A stretch of 7,128 nt of DNA from Candidatus Krumholzibacteriota bacterium (GTDB taxonomy: Bacteria; Krumholzibacteriota; Krumholzibacteriia; Krumholzibacteriales; Krumholzibacteriaceae). The notes below the pieces were generated by a model. That model was given only the letters and a program-made list of their open reading frames with translations. It was not told the DNA's origin and did not search any database. Positions 1 through 6,081 of this stretch are shown one piece after another (position 1 is the first letter of the stretch; each line of letters starts with the position of its first letter). The position numbers and the translations under genes are program-made. The stretch covers positions 1-7,128 of the forward strand of contig DAOVFR010000129.1 in the NCBI GenBank assembly GCA_030672805.1. The letters are read 5' to 3'.

Positions 1-1019
1 CGGAAGTGAATCTCAGCACCGTATCGCTCGTATCGGAGATACTTACCACGGAGAACAAAGAGAGCATTCTCACGGAGATAAGGAACAAGTCAGCCAGGAA
101 CGTGAAGATGATCGTATCGAGGCATCGTCCGGAGCTGTGCATCACGGACCATGTACATCCCGTGTATATCATGAAAAAGGTCACCGACCCGAATGTCAGG
201 GGTGGTAAGAAATTTACCGCCGACGTCGGCGGTAAAAAATCTTGCACTTCCGGAATTGATGATTCCGGAGAACACTCCTGCCGTGACACTGACATGTCAG
301 GGGATCTTGATAACACCCCCTCCCGTGTGACACTGGAGAAGAAGTACAAGCTCCAGTTCGGTGTTGACCCCACTTTCATGAAGAAGGTGAACCGTGTTCG
401 GGAGCTTCTATCCACGAGACATCCCAGGGGTATGAAATTCGAGAAGATATTCGAGATCCTTATGGACGAGTATATCGAGCGCAACAGCCCGGAGGCCAGG
501 ATGAGGCGAAGAAAGATGCGTGCCGCAAAGGCCGAGAAATCTCAGAAGACCACGAACGGGCCGCAGGCGGCCTGCGGGAAGGATCATGGGGCTGTAAAGA
601 AACGTGGGGATGGGACGGAACATAGGCGTAGGACGGAAAACCGGTCCCAGGCGAAGAACTCACGCACCAATCATAGTTCCGTGAGTGATGTGCGCCGGGA
701 TGGAACGGAGAAGCCCCGCTGCACTACACAGGCCGAACGTGACGGGCACCGTGATGTGCCGGAGAACTCCCGGTTAATCCCCCGGTCCGTGCGTGATGAG
801 GTGTTCACGAGGGATGGAGGCCGGTGCACCTTTGTAAGCCCGAATGGAACGAGGTGCGAATCAAGGTGGAATCTGGAGATAGATCATATCGTTCCGTATT
901 CGAGGGGCGGGGGTAACAAAGCAAGCAATCTCAGGCTGCTGTGCCCTGAACACAACCGCTTGGAAGCGGAGAGGGCATACGGGAAAGAGTTCATGCAGCG
1001 GTATTACCGCACTGAATGA
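1..1019 (+). CDS. HNH endonuclease of the 13E12/DUF222-associated type, 5'-truncated by the window edge
   Basis: The frame is open to the left edge (first complete codon at base 3). A GTG at base 6 exists, but it lies inside what should be the DUF222-like domain, so the true start is probably upstream. From base 6 there are 337 residues. Residues 1-45 match the end of the alpha-helical N-terminal domain seen in this family. Residues about 113-160 (YKLQFGVDP...RELLSTRHPRG) are the conserved middle segment. Residues about 160-255 are a very basic, low-complexity linker. Residues 257-337 are a complete HNH domain opening with IPRSVRDEVFTRDGGRC, with Asp293-His294, Asn308, His316 and structural cysteines at 274, 284 and 313. 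All expected catalytic positions are present, so the domain looks intact. HNH domains of this kind cut or nick DNA; the target and role of this family are not established. Mycobacterial relatives form the REP13E12 repeated elements, which fits a mobile character. A structured RNA-like element follows 11 nt after the stop. Confidence 0.9.
   Translation, partial: EVNLSTVSLVSEILTTENKESILTEIRNKSARNVKMIVSRHRPELCITDHVHPVYIMKKVTDPNVRGGKKFTADVGGKKSCTSGIDDSGEHSCRDTDMSGDLDNTPSRVTLEKKYKLQFGVDPTFMKKVNRVRELLSTRHPRGMKFEKIFEILMDEYIERNSPEARMRRRKMRAAKAEKSQKTTNGPQAACGKDHGAVKKRGDGTEHRRRTENRSQAKNSRTNHSSVSDVRRDGTEKPRCTTQAERDGHRDVPENSRLIPRSVRDEVFTRDGGRCTFVSPNGTRCESRWNLEIDHIVPYSRGGGNKASNLRLLCPEHNRLEAERAYGKEFMQRYYRTE
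213..236. repeat. 24-bp perfect palindrome inside the HNH coding region
   Basis: Bases 213-224 are the exact reverse complement of 225-236, centred on GACGTC, with no mismatch. In frame it encodes FTADVGGK, and the opposite strand encodes the same peptide. It lies in the variable linker between the N-terminal and middle segments of the HNH protein, where the family tolerates length change. Two weaker inverted repeats follow: 249-256 with 262-269 (8-bp stem, 5-nt loop) and a 12-bp palindrome at 289-300. Confidence 0.75.
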
Positions 1020-1211
1020 TAAGGGGAAAGCTCACCGCGGGTGGCGCTGAGAGGGGACACCGGAGATCGGCTTGGCGGGGCCCCCTACGCGCACATCCGG
1101 GTTGGAACCTCCCCACATGCAGCCGGAAGCGAGCACGGTGGGGATGACCGGCGACAGGACCTGCGGTGAGAGCGTACGGAAGAGCGAGAAAGAACGCGTG
1201 GAGCGGTATTA
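983..1211. repeat. Imperfect direct repeat (983-1006 and 1188-1211) bracketing the first structured element
   Basis: Bases 983-1006, the last codons of the HNH gene, and bases 1188-1211 match at 19 of 24 positions without gaps, including an identical 10-mer AGCGGTATTA (997-1006 and 1202-1211). The second half lies beyond the structured element. It may be a decayed copy of the gene's tail or a trace of how the element was inserted or duplicated. It is short enough that chance is not excluded. Confidence 0.4.
1031..1170 (+). ncRNA. Candidate structured RNA, copy 1, directly 3' of the HNH gene
   Basis: A 12-bp closing stem pairs 1031-1042 with 1159-1170, including one G-U pair (1039-1162). Inside, 1110-1116 pairs with 1138-1144 (7 bp). 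GCCGG at 1122-1126, in the loop of that stem, pairs with CCGGC at 1148-1152, giving an H-type pseudoknot. Bases 1086-1167 recur at 2416-2497 with only 5 differences in 82. The part between 1048 and 1073 is variable and about 22 nt longer than in copy 2. The G-U pair would be a C-A mismatch if the minus strand were transcribed, so the RNA should read +, like the HNH gene. I do not recognise a known class; it does not match what I remember of the HEARO/IscB RNA, group I or II introns or common riboswitches. A DNA-level repeat without an RNA role remains possible. Confidence 0.6.
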
Positions 1212-1270
1212 GCGAATGGAATAAAGACAGGGGATCACGGGGGAAACGGAACGGGTGTGAAGAATTCAAC

Positions 1271-1310
1271 GGTGGAGAGGACCGGTCTCGCATAACCGGT
1301 CCTCTCTACC
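1271..1310. terminator. Strong hairpin between convergent genes, possible bidirectional terminator
   Basis: Bases 1271-1286 pair with 1295-1310 (16 bp with one G-T pair) around an 8-nt loop. It lies 40 bp beyond the stop of the minus-strand secreted-protein gene and about 100 bp beyond the first structured element. Neither side carries a clear U-tract: the minus-strand side continues GTTGAATTC and the plus side is GC-rich. It is therefore not a textbook intrinsic terminator, but position and strength suggest that it ends or protects transcripts. Confidence 0.5.
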
Positions 1311-1349
1311 CCGCGGGTGTGTGAAGGATCGAGATATAAAAGCCATTCG

Positions 1350-2078
1350 TTACCGGTACATCTCCTTGATTTTTCCCCAGGAACTCTCCTCCACCCCGAA
1401 CTCCATGTGTATCTTGAGTGTGATGCCGCACACGTCAAACAGCTCCCCGGAGAGACCCGGCTCGGGGGTGCCGTCACCCGTACAGCTGAAGGGTGGGTAG
1501 TTCGGCGGCATGGGGTCGGGCCAGTCGCTTCTCCAGACGAGGCCCGCGTTCGCAATCACGAACTCAAGCAGGTAAACAAACGAAAGGGACATGCAATTAT
1601 CGAAAACGCCGTTGAAATAGATATTGGAGACCTGCCCGACGACTTCCCACCCGCTCAGTGTCACGGTCGTCGTTACGGTGAAATACGAAACGGTACCGGT
1701 CAGGTCCTCGACTCCGTTCGTCCATACGTTATCCTTCGTCATCCAGAAGCGGCCCCCGTCGTAGTTTGTCTGGTACTCGATGAACCCGTTCCCGTTCTCA
1801 TCGATCACGCGCCTCGTTTCCATCGCCCCGTTCTCATCGATGTACATGCCGTAGACGTGCCACTGCCCGCCAAGTATGGCCCCATCCCATGACATGGCGT
1901 TTTCCATGTTCCCCGGCACACCGGGTCCGGAGAAGGAACACCAGGCTTCCGAAGACCGCCCCTCGTCCACGTCACCCGAGAACGAGTTGTACGTTCCCGG
2001 TTTCGGGCACTGTGACAGGGCGGGAACGGCGACACACGCGCTTATCAGTAAAACAAACAATACTTTCAGTATTCTCAT
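1350..2078 (-). CDS. Secreted protein of unknown function (242 residues)
   Basis: I do not recognise this protein. The chosen start is the ATG at 2078 because an AGGGGGA ribosome binding site lies 5 nt before it and the protein then opens with a signal peptide (MRILKVLFVLLISACVAVPALSQ). The longer open frame reaches upstream to 2168 but adds only signal-less residues. Cleavage by signal peptidase I after ALS is likely. The ISAC tetrapeptide at residues 12-15 also resembles a lipobox, so a lipoprotein is an alternative. The mature part is rich in Gly, Asn, Trp and aromatic residues, with cysteines at 24 and 47 and three more in the C-terminal half (DNC, FSC, DVC), suggesting disulfides and an extracytoplasmic beta-rich fold. 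The gene stands alone, between the two copies of the structured repeat, with its own promoter and a terminator-like hairpin. Confidence 0.72.
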   Translation of the reverse strand: MRILKVLFVLLISACVAVPALSQCPKPGTYNSFSGDVDEGRSSEAWCSFSGPGVPGNMENAMSWDGAILGGQWHVYGMYIDENGAMETRRVIDENGNGFIEYQTNYDGGRFWMTKDNVWTNGVEDLTGTVSYFTVTTTVTLSGWEVVGQVSNIYFNGVFDNCMSLSFVYLLEFVIANAGLVWRSDWPDPMPPNYPPFSCTGDGTPEPGLSGELFDVCGITLKIHMEFGVEESSWGKIKEMYR

Positions 2079-2096
2079 ACCGATCCCCCTGGTTTC

Positions 2097-2116
2097 CGGC
2101 CCGCCTATTCGGGCCG
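2097..2116 (-). promoter_or_regulatory. Leader hairpin just upstream of the secreted-protein ribosome binding site
   Basis: CGGCCCG at 2097-2103 pairs with CGGGCCG at 2110-2116 around a 6-nt loop. In the minus-strand transcript this GC-only 7-bp stem ends a few bases before the AGGGGGA site of the gene starting at 2078. It could influence translation or mRNA stability. No competing structure or U-tract was seen, so a regulatory role is only a guess. Confidence 0.3.
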
Positions 2117-2320
2117 TGTAAACACTTACGGATCCAACCGTCCGTTCATTACCTCCCTTCTGCTTCACAATTACCGGTCCACGCGAAAGACCCCTTCCGG
2201 CACTCGGGAAAGGTGCGCTTCAAGTTACATGGCACAGTACACAAACATTAATTCAGTGTCTGATGCATCGATCAGTGTACTTTGTAAGTATCCCCTATAG
2301 AGCCGCTCGTAACGGGAAGT

Positions 2321-2349
2321 ATGATACAACAGATTCCAAAATTTTACAA
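2321..2349 (-). promoter_or_regulatory. Sigma70-like promoter for the secreted-protein gene
   Basis: Read on the minus strand, a -35 box TTGTAA (2349-2344) is followed after exactly 17 bp by a -10 box TATCAT (2326-2321), in a locally AT-rich stretch. A start near 2314 would give the gene at 2078 a leader of about 235 nt. The AT-rich setting, spacing and 5-of-6 match of the -10 box are the support. Confidence 0.5.
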
Positions 2350-2362
2350 CTAAAAATTCGCC

Positions 2363-2524
2363 CAACCTTGATCCTTAAACACCATCGCCGCGGGTGGCGC
2401 CGGGCGGGGGGCCCCTACGCGCACATCCGGGTTGGAACCCCCCCGCATGCAGCCGGGAGCAAACACGGTGGGGATGACCGGCGACAGGACCTGCGGTCAC
2501 GGTTGTATTGACGGATCAAGGTTG
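2363..2524. repeat. 12-bp perfect inverted repeat enclosing the second structured element
   Basis: CAACCTTGATCC at 2363-2374 is the exact reverse complement of 2513-2524. It brackets RNA copy 2 with spacers of 13 and 16 nt. Copy 1 has no counterpart with this sequence; its own closing stem is extended instead. It may be an extra outer helix of the RNA, terminal inverted repeats of a small mobile unit, or, on the minus strand, a structure just downstream of the asnS stop codon (2533). Confidence 0.6.
2388..2497 (+). ncRNA. Candidate structured RNA, copy 2 (solo, no HNH gene attached)
   Basis: Bases 2416-2497 match copy 1 (1086-1167) with 5 substitutions in 82. The closing stem pairs 2388-2395 with 2489-2496 (8 bp, one G-U). 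The inner stem pairs 2441-2446 with 2468-2473; here an A-U pair of copy 1 is replaced by G-U (2445-2469), so pairing is kept. The pseudoknot arms GCCGG (2452-2456) and CCGGC (2478-2482) are unchanged. Three of the five substitutions fall in the loop. One (2440) breaks the outermost A-U pair of the inner stem. The variable hairpin of copy 1 is reduced to a few bases. No HNH coding sequence lies next to it, so it is a solo or ORF-less copy between the secreted-protein gene and asnS. Confidence 0.58.
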
Positions 2525-2532
2525 ATGTTCTT

Positions 2533-3828
2533 CTACGGGGAAAGCCTGTTCAGCAGCCTCGGAAACGGGATCGTCTCGCGAACGTGACTGATGCCGCAGA
2601 TGTATGCCAGCATCCGTTCGACGCCGAGACCGAAGCCGGCGTGCGGGAAGGTGCCGTACCGCCGGAGATCGAGGTACCATCCGAATGCTTTGCGCGGGAG
2701 GCCGTGCTCGTCCAGCCGCCGTTCGAGCAGCTCGCGGTCGTGAATGCGCTGTCCGCCTCCGATGATCTCCCCGTACCCCTCCGGAGCGAGCATGTCCACG
2801 GAGAGACTCAAGTCCGGATTCCCGGGGTCCGGTTCCATGTAAAAAGCCTTGATAGCCGAGGGAAAGCGATGGACGAAGAAGGGGCGGTCAAACTCCTCGG
2901 AAAGAACCGTCTCGTCGTTGCCGCCGAAATCCCCCCCGTACTCGAAATCGACACCCTTCGACTTCAACCTCTCGGCCGCCTCGTCGTAAGAGATCCTCGG
3001 GAACGGGGGCTGGATCCTTTCCAGCATCGAGACGTCCCTTTCGAGGACATCGACGAGAAGGTCCCGGTACGATTCGAGAGTGCGGCCGACGATCTCGACG
3101 GTGAAATCCTCGGCAAGCTGCATGATGTCGTCGAGATCGGCAAAGGCGACTTCCGGCTCGACCATCCAGAATTCGATCAGGTGGCGCCGCGTCTTTGACT
3201 TCTCCGCCCTGAAGGTCGGCCCGAAACAGTACACCTTCCTGAACGCCGCCGCCGTCGCCTCGTTGTAGAGCTGGCCGCTCTGCGTCAGAAATGCCCTGTC
3301 CCCGAAGTAATCCGTTTCGAACAGGGTAGTCGTCCCTTCACAAGCGTTCGGCGTGAAGATCGGCGTGTCACAGCAAACGAATCCCCTGTTGTCGAAGAAC
3401 TCCCTGATGTATCGCACCAGCCCGGCACGTATCCTCAGGATCGAATGCTGCCTCGAGCTCCGGAGCCAGAGGTGACGATGGTCCATCAGGAACGGCATAC
3501 CGTGTTCCTTCGGCGTGATGGGGTATTTATCCGCGATCTGGATCACCGTGATCCCGGTGACGCTCAGCTCGTAACCGCCCGGGGCTCTCTTGTCCTCGCG
3601 GACGATGCCGGTGATCTCGAGCGATGATTCCTGGGTCAACCGGCCGGCACACTCGAACACCTCTTGAGGTACCGATGATTTCTCCACAATGCACTGCATC
3701 AGACCGGTACCGTCCCTCACGATAAGGAAAAAGATCTTACCGCTCGATCTCGTGTTATAGACCCAGCCCCCGATCCGGACCTCTTCACCGACGCAACGTC
3801 CGATTTGGACTATCTCAGTATTCTGCAT
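2533..3828 (-). CDS. asnS: Asparaginyl-tRNA synthetase (AsnRS, class II)
   Basis: This cytoplasmic enzyme attaches asparagine to tRNA-Asn using ATP. The start chosen is the ATG at 3828 (431 residues, usual for compact bacterial AsnRS), because a GAGGGGG ribosome binding site precedes it by about 8 nt and the OB-fold begins soon after; an ATG at 3891 would add 21 unsupported residues. Residues about 16-100 form the anticodon-binding OB fold (VRIGGWVYNTRSSGKIFFL). The class II catalytic core follows, with LTQSGQLYNEA at 181-191, motif 2 from FRAEKSKTRRH at 206-216 to WMVEPE at 221-226, GEIIGGGQR at 353-361, and motif 3 GFGLGVERML at 398-407. GEIIGGGQR and WMVEPEVAFADL favour AsnRS over AspRS. 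Its presence means direct charging of tRNA-Asn is possible. It is transcribed away from the TPR operon. A GATAAT at 3883-3878 is a possible -10 box, but I found no convincing -35. Confidence 0.95.
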   Translation of the reverse strand: MQNTEIVQIGRCVGEEVRIGGWVYNTRSSGKIFFLIVRDGTGLMQCIVEKSSVPQEVFECAGRLTQESSLEITGIVREDKRAPGGYELSVTGITVIQIADKYPITPKEHGMPFLMDHRHLWLRSSRQHSILRIRAGLVRYIREFFDNRGFVCCDTPIFTPNACEGTTTLFETDYFGDRAFLTQSGQLYNEATAAAFRKVYCFGPTFRAEKSKTRRHLIEFWMVEPEVAFADLDDIMQLAEDFTVEIVGRTLESYRDLLVDVLERDVSMLERIQPPFPRISYDEAAERLKSKGVDFEYGGDFGGNDETVLSEEFDRPFFVHRFPSAIKAFYMEPDPGNPDLSLSVDMLAPEGYGEIIGGGQRIHDRELLERRLDEHGLPRKAFGWYLDLRRYGTFPHAGFGLGVERMLAYICGISHVRETIPFPRLLNRLSP

Positions 3829-4131
3829 GGATGATACCCCCTCGCACCCGATTATTATCACGGTCGTTTCATATTCTATTATCATCCGCACGGTACGATG
3901 TAAATACAGAAATGATTGAAACGGGATAAGTCAATACCGCTCACGAACTCCCGGACAAAGATGGGCCACCGGTGGAAGCGGCACAGATTCGTCCATGCAC
4001 TCCCCGGGCAAAAGGCAAATCAGCTGAATTTCCAAATAGATACGCCGTGCCATGCGGCATGATTATTGCCGAATCGCAAGGAAAAGGAGAACAAAAAAGG
4101 CAGTACCGAACGACACGTGCGAAGAGGGAAC
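3829..4131. other. Divergent intergenic region between asnS and the TPR gene
   Basis: About 300 bp with no supported gene; short frames here have neither ribosome binding sites nor family resemblance. It should hold promoters for both directions. The part near asnS (3851-3885) is AT-rich with a possible minus-strand -10 GATAAT. No strong promoter for the TPR operon could be assigned. A TTG at 4066 opens the longest TPR frame but lacks a ribosome binding site. Confidence 0.5.
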
Positions 4132-6069
4132 GTGAAACGTACACCATTCAAAGGAATTACACACAGGGAAGCTGTATGTTTCCCGCTGCTTCTTCTGGTT
4201 ATCATTGCATATTGCACGCCGGCAGGCGCCAGCCCCACGGATCGTATAAGCAACAAATCACTTAGAAGTTATACCGAACGGGATCTCGAAAGAGGCGCCC
4301 CTTTTCTTAAGACCACTTCCAGGGTCCTTTTACATGAGGCTCATGAACTGCTCAACAGGGGTGACTGGAGACAGGCAAGGGAGAAACTCATCCTGTCGGC
4401 CGAGCTCTCCGGCGACTATCCCGATCCGTTGTTCACCCTCGCGCGCATCGAGCTCTTGCACGCCCATCCGGATTTTCTCTTCCACCTGGTCGGGGCAATC
4501 AAACGGACTGCGTGTAATTTCAGATCCCAGGTGCTCCTCGCTGCCAACGTGACATTCGTGCTCATTGTCTCGGCGCTCGGTGGGCTTCTCATCACGTTGA
4601 TCGCACTCCTCGCCAGGTACTGGCCCTTTCTGGAGCACAGGATCAGGGAATCCTATTCGAAACGGTATCTGTTCCCGCCCGAAAGCTGGATCTTCCCGCT
4701 GATCCTTCTGTCGCTCCTGATTCTGAGGCTCGGGATCGCACTCTACGTAACGATCCTCATTGTGGCGTTGTGGTCATTCATTAACAGGGAAGAGCGTGTA
4801 GTCATTCTCTCGCTCGTAATCGCCATATCCGCACTCTCATTCGGAGCCGGATGCTTCAACTCCTGCATAACCGCTCTCGATCCAGGCAGCGTCACGCACC
4901 GGCTCTCACTGATCAACGAGAGGGGAGCGGATGCCCGGCTGACCTCGGCCATCGAAAGTATCGACGTTCAGGAGTTCCGGGACGAACGGGATTTTGCGCT
5001 CGGAACACTGATGTACAGGATCGGCAACTACGAGGAAGCAAAGATACACCTCCTGCGGTCCGTCTCAAAACGGGACAATTACGCGCCCGCCTTCCTCACA
5101 CTGGGTAACGTATATTTCAACGAGGGCGATTTCGACAAGGCGCTCGCCGGTTACCAGAACGCGATCCGGCTCGATTCAACGTACGCCCTGGCATATCACA
5201 ACATCGGACAGACGTGCATCAAGAAAATGCTCTTCGCAGAGTCCAGTTCGGCGCTCAAAAAGGCAAATGAGCTGGGTATCGAGAAGTACCGGATGGATCA
5301 CATATCGGCGGGGATCATCGGCCGGACTGTATACGAAGACGGGTTCAGTGCGTCCGACCTTTGGAACATAGCTCTCCATGAAGGAAAGGCCCGGGAGACA
5401 CACATCATCAGCAACATACTCCAGCCGTACCTGCTGTTCCCGTTCCACCGCCTTGGCATTCTGCTCGTGACCTGTATGATAGCGGTTCTCATCGCCGGAA
5501 AGATGATCCCGGAACGCTGGCGGGTATTCCAGTGCGACAATTGCCGCAGGCCGACCTGCCAGGAATGCGCCGATACGGAAATGGGCATAAGTATCTGCAA
5601 GAAGTGCTCGCACGTGATCGATGGACTTACAAGCATCAAGGTGATGGAGGCGCTGCTCAGGCACCGCAGGCAGAGAATATCCGGACAGAGGATGGGCGGA
5701 AAAGGATGGATTCTACGTGTCTTGCCCGGATTACCGTTCATTTATTACGGCAAGTCCGCCGCAGGCGCGTTCCTCGCCTCGGCAAGCATTGCAGCGCTAT
5801 CGACGCTCATCTGGGGCGGCTTCTTCTTCAAGGACCCGACCGTTATCATTGTTTTCGATCCTTTATGGAAGATCGTGGCGCCGCTCGTAATGATCACGCT
5901 GGGGTATGCGCTGTCGATCAGGGCCAAGGCTCCGCCCGAACAGAAGAACTACCGGATTCTACCGATGGACCTCAGGACCGAGAATGAGGAAGAACGCCCG
6001 GCGGAGAAACCGCCGGAAAGAATCGTCAAGGAACCGGATCCCGTGGAAACGTTCCTCGATTCCCTGTAG
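4132..6069 (+). CDS. Multi-pass membrane TPR protein with a zinc-ribbon-like cysteine module
   Basis: A family name is not recognised, but the architecture is clear. The GTG at 4132 is preferred (645 residues): GAGG lies 4 nt before it and the protein then starts with a basic n-region, a hydrophobic core and an AGA cleavage site near residue 33. A TTG at 4066 is the alternative. Residues about 64-105 resemble one TPR (HEAHELLNRGDWRQAREKL). Membrane helices follow at about 134-158, 186-216 and 222-242. Three TPRs occupy about 286-387 (GNYEEAKIHLL, GDFDKALAGYQNAIRLD). A helix lies at about 434-458, then cysteines at 468, 471, 476, 479, 489 and 492 plus His494 (CxxC-x4-CxxC-x9-CxxCxH), which should bind metal. 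Two more helices lie at about 544-565 and 577-598, then a charged Glu/Pro-rich tail. TPRs bind partner proteins; the partner may be the product of the next gene, 12 bp downstream. Confidence 0.85.
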   Translation: MKRTPFKGITHREAVCFPLLLLVIIAYCTPAGASPTDRISNKSLRSYTERDLERGAPFLKTTSRVLLHEAHELLNRGDWRQAREKLILSAELSGDYPDPLFTLARIELLHAHPDFLFHLVGAIKRTACNFRSQVLLAANVTFVLIVSALGGLLITLIALLARYWPFLEHRIRESYSKRYLFPPESWIFPLILLSLLILRLGIALYVTILIVALWSFINREERVVILSLVIAISALSFGAGCFNSCITALDPGSVTHRLSLINERGADARLTSAIESIDVQEFRDERDFALGTLMYRIGNYEEAKIHLLRSVSKRDNYAPAFLTLGNVYFNEGDFDKALAGYQNAIRLDSTYALAYHNIGQTCIKKMLFAESSSALKKANELGIEKYRMDHISAGIIGRTVYEDGFSASDLWNIALHEGKARETHIISNILQPYLLFPFHRLGILLVTCMIAVLIAGKMIPERWRVFQCDNCRRPTCQECADTEMGISICKKCSHVIDGLTSIKVMEALLRHRRQRISGQRMGGKGWILRVLPGLPFIYYGKSAAGAFLASASIAALSTLIWGGFFFKDPTVIIVFDPLWKIVAPLVMITLGYALSIRAKAPPEQKNYRILPMDLRTENEEERPAEKPPERIVKEPDPVETFLDSL

Positions 6070-6081
6070 AAAGGATCACCG

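Noticed and set aside
1095..1115. tRNA T-arm-like string GGGTTGGAACC
   Set aside because: No cloverleaf, acceptor stem or anticodon arm can be built around it, and the loop would be too small.
1122..1166. Cobalamin riboswitch-like ending (CCGG ... GACCTGCGG)
   Set aside because: The core B12-box arrangement and spacing are missing, and copies lie downstream of genes, not upstream of transport or cobalamin genes.
1031..1170. HEARO/IscB omega RNA, or group II intron, for the structured element
   Set aside because: The neighbouring protein lacks RuvC-like segments and a reverse transcriptase, the element lies 3' rather than 5' of the gene, and no intron domain V-like hairpin was found.
1317..1892. 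Plus-strand open frame of 191 codons
   Set aside because: It is antisense to the secreted-protein gene, which has a signal peptide, a ribosome binding site and a promoter; the plus frame has none.
2126..2149. Seven-codon minus-strand leader peptide (MNGRLDP) near a GGGAGG
   Set aside because: The ribosome binding site lies too close to its ATG, and the peptide has no run of regulatory codons.
2263..2511. Plus-strand open frame of 82 codons across RNA copy 2
   Set aside because: It has no ribosome binding site and no recognisable domain, and copy 1 does not keep the frame as a separate gene.
2584..3198. Plus-strand open frame of 204 codons
   Set aside because: It is the antisense shadow of asnS, whose motifs are unambiguous.
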